Source: UBA4427 sp045106235
GTDB taxonomy: Bacteria > Myxococcota_A > UBA9160 > UBA4427
Length of the DNA stretch: 64,000 nt
Reading direction: 5' to 3'
NCBI GenBank assembly: GCA_045106235.1
Contig: JBGCEJ010000022.1
Location: 26,328-90,327 of the forward strand
A program made the translations under genes and the position numbers. This document shows, piece by piece, positions 25,951 through 35,440 of the stretch; position 1 is the stretch's first letter; each line of letters opens with the position of its first letter. Under the pieces are notes generated by a model, which ran no database searches, was not told the DNA's origin, and saw only the letters and a program-made list of their open reading frames with translations.

Positions 25951-27114
25951 TCACTTTGCTGAATCCGCGGGACGCGCGGAATCAGGAGAAACCGCCGGCA
26001 GGTCAATCCCGTAGTTTCGGTACGTCTTCTCCACGGTCGCCCCCATCTTTTCTAGGGCACCCCGCATCCGCGTATTGTTCTCAAGAATCAACGAGGCCTC
26101 GCCCCAGCGATACCCCTTCCCCAGCGCAACATCGAAGGTCTTTGCATAGAGCGCGGCGCCGAGCGGCAATGACTGGAACTCTGCGGCGATTCCCAGCATA
26201 AAGACGCGGACGCGGTCGATATACCGGGCTCGATTCAGCAGGTAATACCAACCAAACGGAAATAGCCTTCCGTTCATCTTCTTCACGGGCTGATTCAAAT
26301 CCGGCAGGGTGATGGAGATCCCCGCTGGTTGCCCGCCGACTTCTGCAACGAAGCAAATATCGGGATCCAGAATATCCTTGAAGCCGGACGCGATGAATCG
26401 AAACTCTTCTTCGCTCACCCGGACATGAGCCCAGTTCTGCTCCCAGGCGTCGGTGTAGATCGAATGGATCAGCTCGACTTCTTCATCAAAGCGGGAGAGA
26501 TCAATTGGCCGAATCACAAGTTCAGGATGTCGCGAAAGAAGACGGTCGCCGACTTTCTTCATCCGCTTAATACCCGGCATATCCCCATCGCAGTGATAGG
26601 CGAACCAATCCATCTCCGGCTCGAGCCCAAGCGACGCGTAGATTTCGGGGTAGTAGTCCGCGTTATACGGATTCGCGACCATCGGCGAATGTTCAAATCC
26701 GTCGACGAGAAGCCCGAATTCATGATTCGTATTAAAATTGAAAGGTCCGATGACCCGGTTCATGCCGCGATCTGCGAGCCAAGTCCGCGCGGCTTCGAGT
26801 AGCGCCCGCGCGACTTCAAGATCATTCGTGAATTCGAAGAAGCCGAAAAAGGCGGTTCCCGAATCCTCTTTTTGATAGGTCTCGTCGATCGTCGCCGCGA
26901 TCGTCCCGACATCGCGCCCGTCTTTTCGGGCCACGAAGCATTGCACCCGGGCCGTCTTGAAAAAGGGATTCTTGGCGGGGTTGAAGAAGCTCTTCCGCTC
27001 GAAAAAAAGCGGGGGGACCCAATTCGGATCGTTCTCGTAGATCGTGAACCAAGTCTTAACGAAGCGGACAGTGTCTCGCGGCAGCGAGATCGGCATCACT
27101 TCGACCGAGTTCAT
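25951..27114 (-). CDS. YghO-like GNAT-fold protein
   Basis: 387 aa. The sequence runs as the YghO-type family: WFTIYENDPNWVPPLFFERK, NPAKNPFFKTARVQCFVAR, FFGFFEFTNDLEVARALLEA, RVIGPFNFNTNHEFGLLVDG, then RNYGIDLPA at the end. Members have an N-acetyltransferase-like fold, but no substrate is established. Single-gene length is normal. Separated from hpf and clpB by ordinary gaps. Function remains unknown beyond the fold. Confidence 0.82.
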   Translation of the reverse strand: MNSVEVMPISLPRDTVRFVKTWFTIYENDPNWVPPLFFERKSFFNPAKNPFFKTARVQCFVARKDGRDVGTIAATIDETYQKEDSGTAFFGFFEFTNDLEVARALLEAARTWLADRGMNRVIGPFNFNTNHEFGLLVDGFEHSPMVANPYNADYYPEIYASLGLEPEMDWFAYHCDGDMPGIKRMKKVGDRLLSRHPELVIRPIDLSRFDEEVELIHSIYTDAWEQNWAHVRVSEEEFRFIASGFKDILDPDICFVAEVGGQPAGISITLPDLNQPVKKMNGRLFPFGWYYLLNRARYIDRVRVFMLGIAAEFQSLPLGAALYAKTFDVALGKGYRWGEASLILENNTRMRGALEKMGATVEKTYRNYGIDLPAVSPDSARPADSAK

Positions 27115-27200
27115 TCACACCTCCGATATCCGACGCGCCCTGCCTGCGTGCGTCGAGAGCACGCCCAGAAGATACTTCAGCCCCGCCCTGACCGCCCACC

Positions 27201-29783
27201 CTACTGAAAGAGTAGCCCTTCCCCATCGGCAGCGAGCTCGGCGCGAACCGTGGCTCCCTCAGTGAACTCCCCTTCGAGAATCCGCATAGCCAGAGGGTCC
27301 TGGATTTCGCGCTGAATCACACGCTTGAGCGGGCGTGCCCCGTATTGGGGGTCGTAGCCCAACTTCGCAAGGTACGAGATGGCGTCAGGGGAAAGCTCCA
27401 GACTGAGTCGTCGGTCCGCCAATCGAGCGCGAAGCTGCTCAAGCTGAATCGTCAGGATCCGCCCGATCTGCTCTTCGCGCAGCGCGTGGTAGATCACAAC
27501 GTCGTCGACGCGGTTCAGGAATTCCGGCTTGAAATGACCGCGCAGAGCCTCCATCACCCTGCTCCGCATTTCCTCTTCCTGGTCTACACCCAGGTCGATG
27601 ATGTGCTGGCTCCCGATATTGGAAGTCATGATCAAGACCGTATTGCGGAAATCAACGGTGCGACCTTGGCCATCGGTCAAGCGACCATCGTCGAGAATCT
27701 GCAAGAAGATATTGAAGACATCGGGATGCGCCTTCTCGATTTCGTCGAAAAGCACCACGCTATACGGACGCCGCCGCACGGCCTCGGTCAGATAGCCCCC
27801 TTGGTCGTATCCGACGTATCCGGGAGGCGCTCCAACGAGACGAGAAACCGCATGCTTCTCCATGAACTCACTCATGTCGACCCGCACCATGGCCTGCTCG
27901 TCATCAAAGAGAAACTCCGCGAGCGCCCGCGCCGTTTCCGTCTTCCCCACACCCGTCGGCCCAAGAAAAATGAATGAGCCAATCGGCCGCGTCGGATCCT
28001 GGAGTCCCGCGCGCGCGCGCCGGACCGCATTCGAGACCGACGTGAGCGCCTCGTCTTGACCGACCACGCGATCTCCCAATCGCGCCTCCATCTGGATCAG
28101 CTTCTGCTGCTCTCCTTCAAGCATCTTCGTGACGGGCACGCCGGTCCATTTCGAAACGATCTCGGCGATCTCTTCGCTCGTCACTTCCTCAGAGAGAACG
28201 CTGCCCTCGGCTTGATGCCGCTCGAGCTCCGCCTCTTTTTCGGTCAGCGTCTTTTCGAGTTCTACAAGTCGCCCGTAGCGAAGCTCCGCCGCCCGCTCGA
28301 GATCCCCGGCCCGCTCCGCGCGTTCGTACTCGGCCGAGAGCGTTTCGCGCTGCTCCTTCGCCGAGCGAACTTCGGCAATCAGATCCTTCTCCACCTGCCA
28401 CGTCGCTTTGAATGCATCGGTCCCCTCACGCAATTCGGCAATCTCGCGCTCGACTGCCTCAAGCCGCTCGACACTCGCGGTATCCGACTCTTTCTTGAGC
28501 GCTTCCCGCTCGATCTCAAGCTGCATTCGCTTTCGCTCAAGCTGATCGAGCTCCTCGGGCATCGAATCAATCTGCACCCGGACACGACTCGCCGCCTCGT
28601 CGACCAAATCGATCGCTTTGTCGGGCAGAAAACGGTCGGTGATATAGCGATGGGAAAGCGTGGACGCGGCCACAAGCGCGGCGTCCTGAATCCGCACGCC
28701 GTGATGGACCTCGTAGCGCTCTTTCAGACCGCGCAGAATCGAAATCGTATCCTCAACGCTGGGCTCGCCGACGAACACGGGCTGGAAGCGCCGCGCGAGC
28801 GCCGCATCGCCCTCCACATATTTCCGGTACTCGTCGAGGGTCGTCGCGCCCACACAGCGAAGTTCACCGCGCGCAAGCGCCGGCTTCAACATATTGGCCG
28901 CATCGGCCGCGCCTTCGGCATTGCCGGCGCCGACAATGGTATGCAGCTCATCAATGAAGAGGATGATCTGACCATCCGCCTCCGAAACCTCGCGGAGCAC
29001 GGCCTTCAAGCGGTCTTCGAATTCGCCGCGGTACTTTGCGCCTGCAACAAGTGCCCCCATATCGAGAGAAACGACGCGACGGTCCCGGAGCGTATCCGGA
29101 ACATCCCCCGCGACGATGCGCTGCGCCAAACCTTCAGCGATGGCGGTCTTGCCGACGCCGGGCTCGCCGATCAAGACGGGGTTATTCTTGCTCCGCCGTG
29201 ACAAGACCTGCACGACGCGGCGGATCTCTTCATCCCGACCAATCACGGGATCGAGCTTGCCCATGCGGGCAGCTTCCGTGAGATCGCTGCCGAACTTCTC
29301 GAGGGATTGGTACTTCGACTCCGGATCGGGATCCGTGATCGGCGCAGAACCGCGAATGCTCTTCAGGGCGTTCAGAATCCCGTCACGTGTCGCCCCTGCG
29401 CCCCGCAACACGCGACCCGAGACATCCGAATCATCAGTCGCCATCGACAGAAGAAGATGCTCAGTCGAGACGTACTCGTCCTTCATCGCCTCGGCTTCGG
29501 CGAAGGCCGCATCGAGAATCCGGTTCAGATTCGGACTGATCTGAGGCTGCGCGCCGCCCGTCACTTTCGGGTGTTGCTCAAGCCCTTTCTCGATTTCAAG
29601 CGAGAGTGCGTCGAGGGAAACGCCTAACTTTTGCAGGACTGGAACCGTGCTGCCGTCGGCTTGAGAAATCAAAGCGCCCAGGAGATGCAGCGCTTCCAGG
29701 TTCTGATGCCCGCGCCCGCTGCATTGTCCCTGCGCTTCCTGCAGCGCCTCCTGGCTCTTGATCGTCAGCTTGTCGAATCGCAT
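27201..29783 (-). CDS. clpB: ClpB disaggregase
   Basis: 860 aa, normal length. Hsp100 chaperone that rescues aggregated proteins with DnaK. Seen: N-domain (FDKLTIKSQEALQEAQ), D1 Walker A GEPGVGKT and Walker B IILFIDELHTIVGAG, a coiled-coil M-domain (~390-520, QLERKRMQLEIEREALKKES) that separates it from ClpA, and D2 GPTGVGKT with SVVLFDEIEKAHPDVF. ATG at 29783 is chosen because GGGAGG lies ~8 nt upstream; a longer start at 29861 only adds low-complexity residues. No CIRCE or sigma-32-like site is evident in the 190-nt leader. Confidence 0.98.
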   Translation of the reverse strand: MRFDKLTIKSQEALQEAQGQCSGRGHQNLEALHLLGALISQADGSTVPVLQKLGVSLDALSLEIEKGLEQHPKVTGGAQPQISPNLNRILDAAFAEAEAMKDEYVSTEHLLLSMATDDSDVSGRVLRGAGATRDGILNALKSIRGSAPITDPDPESKYQSLEKFGSDLTEAARMGKLDPVIGRDEEIRRVVQVLSRRSKNNPVLIGEPGVGKTAIAEGLAQRIVAGDVPDTLRDRRVVSLDMGALVAGAKYRGEFEDRLKAVLREVSEADGQIILFIDELHTIVGAGNAEGAADAANMLKPALARGELRCVGATTLDEYRKYVEGDAALARRFQPVFVGEPSVEDTISILRGLKERYEVHHGVRIQDAALVAASTLSHRYITDRFLPDKAIDLVDEAASRVRVQIDSMPEELDQLERKRMQLEIEREALKKESDTASVERLEAVEREIAELREGTDAFKATWQVEKDLIAEVRSAKEQRETLSAEYERAERAGDLERAAELRYGRLVELEKTLTEKEAELERHQAEGSVLSEEVTSEEIAEIVSKWTGVPVTKMLEGEQQKLIQMEARLGDRVVGQDEALTSVSNAVRRARAGLQDPTRPIGSFIFLGPTGVGKTETARALAEFLFDDEQAMVRVDMSEFMEKHAVSRLVGAPPGYVGYDQGGYLTEAVRRRPYSVVLFDEIEKAHPDVFNIFLQILDDGRLTDGQGRTVDFRNTVLIMTSNIGSQHIIDLGVDQEEEMRSRVMEALRGHFKPEFLNRVDDVVIYHALREEQIGRILTIQLEQLRARLADRRLSLELSPDAISYLAKLGYDPQYGARPLKRVIQREIQDPLAMRILEGEFTEGATVRAELAADGEGLLFQ

Positions 29784-29931
29784 CGATGATCCCTCCCAGG
29801 GACGACGCGAATCGGACTCGCGCGTCTCCTCTTTCGATGCTGAGGAGATGCGCGCGGACAACGGGAAGTCAACCCCCGTAAGAGAAGTTCACCTGCCCCG
29901 TGAGGGGCGAAGCCCGGGGGGCCAGAGCCAA

Positions 29932-29974
29932 GGCTGGGGCTGGGGCTGGGGCGGGGGCGGGGGCGGGGGCGGGG
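29932..29974 (+). repeat. G-tract tandem repeat, quadruplex candidate
   Basis: About seven runs of 4-5 G separated by CT or single C, in GGGGCT then GGGGGC units. It begins after a GCCCC/GGGGC hairpin and ends 2 nt before the stop codon of the Dabb gene. The G-rich strand is the template for the leftward genes clpB and dabb, so the mRNA is C-rich here and any quadruplex would form in DNA. Confidence 0.8.
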
Positions 29975-29976
29975 AC

Positions 29977-30270
29977 CTAGATCTCGAACTGAAGCGCAGC
30001 GCGCTCCGCGAGCACCGGCACGATCCGCGCCTGGATGAACGCAACGTGATCGGGGTGATCGGCATAGGCCTCGAAAGCCGCCTGATCTTGGAAATCCGCA
30101 ACGACGCCGAAATCGAAATTGCCGTCGCGGAGGTTGAGGTCGGCGCCATAATGATAGGCGGAAATCGAGTCGATCTTCTGGGCCAGCTGGAAGAGCCCGT
30201 CCTCAAGCGACTGCTTTGTATCTTCCGGCGCGTCCTCTTTCAGGCGAAACAGCGCAACATGTCGAATCAT
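29977..30270 (-). CDS. Dabb-family (stress-responsive A/B barrel) protein
   Basis: 97 aa. Small dimeric alpha/beta-barrel domain: starts MIRHVALFRLKED with the conserved H-V-x-L/F-x-L-K strand, then AYHYGADLNLRDGNFDFGVVADF and a final YADHPDHVAFIQARIVP, typical of Dabb domains. Known members are of mixed function (stress proteins, polyketide cyclase-like). The ATG at 30270 is chosen because the extension to 30525 is antisense-like low complexity. Between ettA and clpB on the same strand. Confidence 0.88.
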   Translation of the reverse strand: MIRHVALFRLKEDAPEDTKQSLEDGLFQLAQKIDSISAYHYGADLNLRDGNFDFGVVADFQDQAAFEAYADHPDHVAFIQARIVPVLAERAALQFEI

Positions 30271-30310
30271 CGATCTCAATCCCTCTAGGTCCGCGGCATC
30301 AATCAGGTCA

Positions 30311-30344
30311 GCCGCAATTCTCATAAGGTACTCAAGATTGCGGC
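30311..30344 (-). terminator. Weak hairpin after ettA
   Basis: GCCGCAAT (30311-30318) and ATTGCGGC (30337-30344) form a perfect 8-bp stem with an 18-nt loop, directly after the ettA stop. No T-run follows on the transcript strand, so it is a poor terminator and may only shield the mRNA end. Confidence 0.35.
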
Positions 30345-30346
30345 GT

Positions 30347-32059
30347 TTAGCTGCGCCCGATTTTCCGATGCTTAAACTTCTGTGACTTTGCGCCACCCGC
30401 CGCGGCGATCCGCTTCTCGCGCTGCTCGACGTAGAAATCCCAGTTCCCGCTGCAGAACTCAATCTCGGCATCGCCCTCGAACCCGAGAATATGGGTCGCC
30501 ACGCGATCCAAGAAATAACGATCATGCGTAATCACGATCGCGCAGCCCGGAAACTCCGAAAGCGACTCTTCGAGCACACGCAAAGTCACGAGATCGAGAT
30601 CATTCGTCGGCTCATCAAGAATGATGAAGTTGGAGGGATTCCGAAGGCTCTTGGCCAGCTGGAGCCGGTTGCGCTCTCCGCCCGAGAGACTGCCGACGGG
30701 GGTCTGCTGAATCGATCCGCTGAAGAGGAACCGCGCCAGGTAGTGTCGCACAGAGAGCGTCTTATCTCCGTACTCGATGACATCAGAACCGTCCGCCACT
30801 TCGTCGTACACCGTCAGATCGTTGCGCAAGGTATGCCGCGTCTGATCCACATAACAGAAGTTCGTCGTTTGACCGATCTCGATCGTGCCTTCATCGGGCT
30901 GCTCGTTCCCCATGATCATGTTGACCAGGGTCGTCTTCCCGAGCCCGTTCGCGCCTGTGATCCCAACGATCGCGCCGTGGGGCATATCGAAATTGAAATC
31001 ATCGAAGAGCTCCTTGCCGTCGAAGCCCTTCTTCAGACCGCGCAGACTGAGCACCTTGGAGCCGAGTCGCGGTCCGAAGGGAATACGCAGATCGATCTCA
31101 TCCGAAGGGATGATCGTGCTGGCCTTTTCCACCATATCGTCGTAGGCCGCAATGCGCGCTTTCGACTTGGTTCGACGCGCCTGGGGCGTAGACCGAATCC
31201 ATTCGAGCTCCCGGGCCACCGCCTTCAACAGGTTGAAGTCGGTCTTGTCCTGGATCTCCTGCTGCTTTTCCTTCGCCTCCAAGAAGTTGGAGTAGTTCCC
31301 TTCATAGGAACGAATTTCGCCGTGGAAGACCTCGAGCATGCGGGTCGCCACGCGGTCAAGGAAATAGCGATCATGGGTCACGAGGATATACGTCCCCGAG
31401 TAGCTCGATAGAAAATTCTCAAGCCAAGCGACTGTATCCGCGTCCAAATGGTTCGTCGGCTCATCGAGAATCAGAACGTCCGGATGACTCAGAAGTTCCT
31501 TACAAAGCGAAACGCGGCGGCGCTCCCCGCCCGAGAGCGAACCGACATCGCGGTCTCCCGGCGGGAGTCGGAGCGCTTCCATCGCAACTTCGATGCGGTT
31601 ATCGAGAGCGGCGGGATCCATCGCATCCATCGCCTCGAGTCGTTCCTGCACTTCGCCTTGGTCGGCGAGCAGCGCATTCATCTTCTCCTCGTCGGCCATC
31701 ATCTCGGGATCTTCCCAGGCCTTCAGAATTTCCTCGTAGCGCGCCAAGAGCCCGCGCACTTCGCCGACTGCGAGCTCGACGTTTTCTCGCACGGACTTCG
31801 TGAAATCAAGTTCCGGCTCCTGAGAGACGTATCCGACGGTGGCCCCTTTCGCGATATGGAGATGGCCATCGTATTCGGAATCGCGCTGCGCCAGAATTTT
31901 CATCAGCGTCGACTTACCGACGCCGTTGACGCCGAGTACCCCGACCCGCTCGCCGGGCATCAGGCTAAACGAGGCGCCCTTCAGGATGGACCGGTCGCCG
32001 AAACGACGCCCAAGGTCCTTTGCCGTCAGAATCGGCTGTCCGGGATTCAAACCCTTCAT
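30347..32059 (-). CDS. ettA: Energy-dependent translational throttle protein, ABC-F ATPase
   Basis: 570 aa. Ribosome-bound ABC-F ATPase that gates entry into elongation according to ATP/ADP. Two nucleotide-binding domains: Walker A GVNGVGKST with LSGGERRRVSLCKELL and LILDEPTNHLD, and the second GANGLGKTT with LSGGERNRLQLAKSL and IILDEPTNDLD. The linker with ELEWIRSTPQARRTKSKAR is the EttA P-site tRNA-interaction motif, and the ARM insertion (ARYEEILKAWEDPEMMADEE) in domain 1 supports EttA over other ABC-Fs. The start overlaps the gpx stop by ATGA. Confidence 0.97.
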   Translation of the reverse strand: MKGLNPGQPILTAKDLGRRFGDRSILKGASFSLMPGERVGVLGVNGVGKSTLMKILAQRDSEYDGHLHIAKGATVGYVSQEPELDFTKSVRENVELAVGEVRGLLARYEEILKAWEDPEMMADEEKMNALLADQGEVQERLEAMDAMDPAALDNRIEVAMEALRLPPGDRDVGSLSGGERRRVSLCKELLSHPDVLILDEPTNHLDADTVAWLENFLSSYSGTYILVTHDRYFLDRVATRMLEVFHGEIRSYEGNYSNFLEAKEKQQEIQDKTDFNLLKAVARELEWIRSTPQARRTKSKARIAAYDDMVEKASTIIPSDEIDLRIPFGPRLGSKVLSLRGLKKGFDGKELFDDFNFDMPHGAIVGITGANGLGKTTLVNMIMGNEQPDEGTIEIGQTTNFCYVDQTRHTLRNDLTVYDEVADGSDVIEYGDKTLSVRHYLARFLFSGSIQQTPVGSLSGGERNRLQLAKSLRNPSNFIILDEPTNDLDLVTLRVLEESLSEFPGCAIVITHDRYFLDRVATHILGFEGDAEIEFCSGNWDFYVEQREKRIAAAGGAKSQKFKHRKIGRS

Positions 32060-32607
32060 TCTGCTGCCTCTCTTGCTGCGTCTGCGCTTTCAGATCTCGA
32101 GCGCCCCGATCCGGGAGTCGCCGCGAGAGCTTCTTCGATGCGCAGGGTGACGTCCTTTGCACAAGGCTCGATCGGCGGCCCAAAGCGGGCGCGAATATTC
32201 CCTTCCCGATCGATCAAGAACTTGGCGAAATTCCAGGCAATTTCCCCGGCGCCGTCGGGCCCCGCTTCGGCTTCGGTCAGCCATGCATAGATCGGATCTC
32301 GGCCGAGACCGTTCACATCCACCTTCCCAAACATCGGAAATTCGACGCCGAATTGCGTTCGGCAAAACCGGTCGATCTCGGCTTCAGAGCCCGGCTCTTG
32401 CTCGCCGAACTGATTGCAAGGGAAAGCCAGGATCTCGAAACCCTCGTCGCGATACTGCTTGTAGAGTCGAGTCAGGCCATCGTATTGCGGCGTCAGGCCG
32501 CATTCCGACGCGACGTTCACAATCAAACAGACCTTGCCGCGGAAATCCGCGAAGCTCTGCTCCTCGCCATCGATCCGCTTTGCATCAAAATCGTACAGCG
32601 TCGTCAT
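32056..32607 (-). CDS. Glutathione peroxidase (Cys type)
   Basis: 183 aa. Thiol peroxidase of the GPx family: TLYDFDAKRIDGEEQSF, the catalytic NVASECGLTPQYDGL with Cys in place of selenocysteine, FPCNQFGEQEPG and WNFAKFLIDREGNI with Gln and Trp of the catalytic tetrad. Bacterial Cys-GPx enzymes usually take electrons from thioredoxin. The last ~20 residues are a Ser/Ala-rich extension. Start at 32607 supported by GAGGA 7 nt upstream; upstream reading to 32862 is an extension into pepN antisense. Stop overlaps ettA by ATGA. Confidence 0.94.
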   Translation of the reverse strand: MTTLYDFDAKRIDGEEQSFADFRGKVCLIVNVASECGLTPQYDGLTRLYKQYRDEGFEILAFPCNQFGEQEPGSEAEIDRFCRTQFGVEFPMFGKVDVNGLGRDPIYAWLTEAEAGPDGAGEIAWNFAKFLIDREGNIRARFGPPIEPCAKDVTLRIEEALAATPGSGRSRSESADAAREAAE

Positions 32608-32692
32608 CCGGTCATCCTCTTCAGGCGTCGATCGCCTTTTTTGGCACAAATGCCCTCGCCTTCTACGCGCAAAGGAGCTGCCAACTTCGGGC

Positions 32693-35365
32693 CTAGCGTG
32701 AAAGCGCTCGGTGCACGATTTCGTACACGTCCTTCGAGAGCGCATCATGCGCTGCAACTCTCTCAAGCTGCTTCTGCATAGCCGATTGGCGGTCCGGGCC
32801 ATAGCGCCGCCAATCGTTGAAAATCGAAGCCATGCGTGAAGCCACTTGTGGGTTCGATGCATTCAGCGCGAGCACCGTATCCGCGAGAAAAACGTATCCC
32901 TCCCCCGACTCGGCATGGAATCGTACCTGATTCCCTGAGCAAAAGGCACCGATCAAAGAGCGGACCCGATTCGGGTTCGTCAGCGTGAAATCGGCGTGCT
33001 CCGCCAGCTCACGCACCCGCGCGAGCGTATCCGGGCGACTCGAGCTCGCCTGAATCGTGAACCATTTATCGAGTACGAGCGGATCCGTATGCCAACGCGC
33101 ATAGAACGACTCGATCACCGCGTCCCGATGAGGATGGTCTTGATCCGCCAACACGAGGAAGGCCGCTTGGGCATCGGTCATATTGTCGGCATCCTGATAC
33201 TGCGCCCAAGCCGCATCAAGTGCCGCGTCGCTCCCTGCCCAGACGAGATAGCGCAGAGCCGAATTGCGAAGTCTTCGCCGATCGATCTCGGCTGCCTCGT
33301 GGCGATACTTCCCTGTCGGTGCGAGTGCTCGGTAGACCTTCCAAAGCGTCTCTTCATGCGCTTGGCCAAGCGCCTTCCCCAGACTCTCCCGCGCCGCGTG
33401 AATCGCAGCGGGCTCGATCACCTGAAGCTCCTGAGCAACGACGCGCTCCGCCGGCAGCATCAGCGCCTGACTCCGCAGCGATCCGTCCAGACTCTCGTCC
33501 CCGAGGACACGCCCCCAGGCCTCCAGAAAATCGGCGTCCGCAGAAGCATCGCCGCCGCCGACAATCTCCTCCGTGCCCTTGACCAAAAGGTCGAGCGCGA
33601 GCTGCTGGCCCGCGTCCCAGCGATTGAACGCATCCGAGTCATGCGCCATCAAGAACGCAAGCGACGAAGGGCTCCGGTCCATCTCAAAGCGGACCGGCGC
33701 CGAAAAACCGCGCAGAACCGAAGGCACGGGCTCCGCATGCACATCCTCAAACACGAATTCGTGTTTGGCCTCGCTCAATTCCAGGACCAACGAAGTCTGG
33801 CCGACATCCGAATGTCGGCCTCCCACGAGATGCAGCGGCAAATCGCGACCATCCGCCCCAAGCAGCCCGACGCGCACAGGCATATGCAGGGGCTTTCGGT
33901 CCGCTGCCCCGCCAATCTCGAAGGCCGTGTCCGGGTAATCCTGGGACAACGTGAGATGGAATTCCCGTTCGGTCGCGTCGTAGCGCCCCGCCGCCTTAAG
34001 CCGCGGCGTCCCGGCCTGGGAGTACCAGCGCTCAAATTGCGTAAGGTCCCGCCCGTTCGCATCCGAAAGCGCCGAGCGAAAATCATTGCAGGTCACGGCC
34101 TGACCATCATGGCGATCGAAATAGCAATCCATGCCGCGCCGAAAGCCCTCTTCGCCGAGCAGCGTCGCGTACATGCGAATCACCTCGGCGCCCTTTTCGT
34201 AGACCGTCGCGGTATAGAAATTATCCATCGAGATATACGAGTCCGGCCGAATCGGATGCGCCATCGGGCCTTCATCTTCCGGGAACTGACGCGCGCGCAG
34301 CTGCTTCACGCCGGCGATTCGGTTGACAGGCAGGGACGTCATATCCTCTGAGAAACGCTGATCCCGGTACACCGTCAGCCATTCTTTGAGCGTTAGCTGG
34401 AACCAGTCGCGGCAGGTCACGCGGTTCCCGGTCCAGTTATGGAAATATTCGTGGGCGATGACCGACTCGATGCCTTCATAGTCATCGTCCGTCGCAGTTT
34501 CCGGCAGCGCCAGGACATACTTCGAGTTGAAGACGTTCAGCCCCTTGTTTTCCATCGCTCCCATATTGAAATCGTTCACAGCGACGATCATGTAGATATC
34601 GAGATCGTATTCCCGCCCAAACTGCTCTTCGTCCCATTTCATCGAGCGCTGCAACGAGCGCAGCGCATGCTCGCAGCGATCGATATTCTGCGGTTCGACC
34701 CAGATCTCAAGTCGCACGGTTCGGCCGGACATCGTGACGAACTCACCCGAATGACAATGCAGATTGCCCGCGACGAGCGCGAAGAGATAGCTGGGCTTCG
34801 GGAAAGGATCTTCCCAAGAAACGCGATGGCGCCCCCCGTCGAGACGCTCCTCCGCGACCCGGTTTCCATTCGAGAGCAGTACCGGGTAGGCCTCAGCGTC
34901 CGCTTCGATGGAAACGCGGTAGCGCGCCATCACATCCGGGCGATCCAGGAAATAGGTGATCCGCCGAAAGCCCATCGCCTCGCATTGCGTGCAGTAATTT
35001 CCGCTGCTCTTATAGAGGCCCGACAGCTGGGTATTGGCCGCCGGATCAAGCACGACCAGGGTCCTCAGCTCGAAACTCGCCGGCGGCGCGTCAATCGTCA
35101 GCGTGTCGCCCTCGACTCTGTACTCACTTGAGTCCAGAGGGCGACCATCGATCTCGATTTCGCGGAGGTCGAGATCTTCACCATCGAGAACCAGCGGAAT
35201 CGCCGTATCCGGGGCATCCGCGCGGCGGCGCACGGCCAGCCTCGCCTCGACCCGCGTTTCGTCCTCGTGAAGATCGAAAGCGAGATCGACACGATCGATC
35301 AAATATAGAGGGACGCGATACGCGTTCCGCAGGACGGCTTTTGGCTTTGTTTCAGGACTGCTCAC
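32693..35365 (-). CDS. pepN: Aminopeptidase N (M1 zinc metallopeptidase)
   Basis: 890 aa, the length of gamma-proteobacterial PepN. Cytosolic aminopeptidase of broad specificity. Seen: substrate-binding GAMENKGLNVFNSKYVL, the zinc site VIAHEYFHNWTGNRVTCRDW (HExxH-x18-E; the third ligand Glu is in TLKEWLTVYRDQ) and the exopeptidase-type N-terminal beta domain. C-terminal half is the usual alpha-helical Ig-plus-ARM region. Divergent from the solute-binding lipoprotein across a 75-nt gap. Confidence 0.96.
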   Translation of the reverse strand: MSSPETKPKAVLRNAYRVPLYLIDRVDLAFDLHEDETRVEARLAVRRRADAPDTAIPLVLDGEDLDLREIEIDGRPLDSSEYRVEGDTLTIDAPPASFELRTLVVLDPAANTQLSGLYKSSGNYCTQCEAMGFRRITYFLDRPDVMARYRVSIEADAEAYPVLLSNGNRVAEERLDGGRHRVSWEDPFPKPSYLFALVAGNLHCHSGEFVTMSGRTVRLEIWVEPQNIDRCEHALRSLQRSMKWDEEQFGREYDLDIYMIVAVNDFNMGAMENKGLNVFNSKYVLALPETATDDDYEGIESVIAHEYFHNWTGNRVTCRDWFQLTLKEWLTVYRDQRFSEDMTSLPVNRIAGVKQLRARQFPEDEGPMAHPIRPDSYISMDNFYTATVYEKGAEVIRMYATLLGEEGFRRGMDCYFDRHDGQAVTCNDFRSALSDANGRDLTQFERWYSQAGTPRLKAAGRYDATEREFHLTLSQDYPDTAFEIGGAADRKPLHMPVRVGLLGADGRDLPLHLVGGRHSDVGQTSLVLELSEAKHEFVFEDVHAEPVPSVLRGFSAPVRFEMDRSPSSLAFLMAHDSDAFNRWDAGQQLALDLLVKGTEEIVGGGDASADADFLEAWGRVLGDESLDGSLRSQALMLPAERVVAQELQVIEPAAIHAARESLGKALGQAHEETLWKVYRALAPTGKYRHEAAEIDRRRLRNSALRYLVWAGSDAALDAAWAQYQDADNMTDAQAAFLVLADQDHPHRDAVIESFYARWHTDPLVLDKWFTIQASSSRPDTLARVRELAEHADFTLTNPNRVRSLIGAFCSGNQVRFHAESGEGYVFLADTVLALNASNPQVASRMASIFNDWRRYGPDRQSAMQKQLERVAAHDALSKDVYEIVHRALSR

Positions 35366-35440
35366 GTGATCCCCCTCATCGATCGGCGACGCAAAGTAGG
35401 AATTGGCAGATCGACTCGCAAGACAGTAGCTTGAGCGCGT

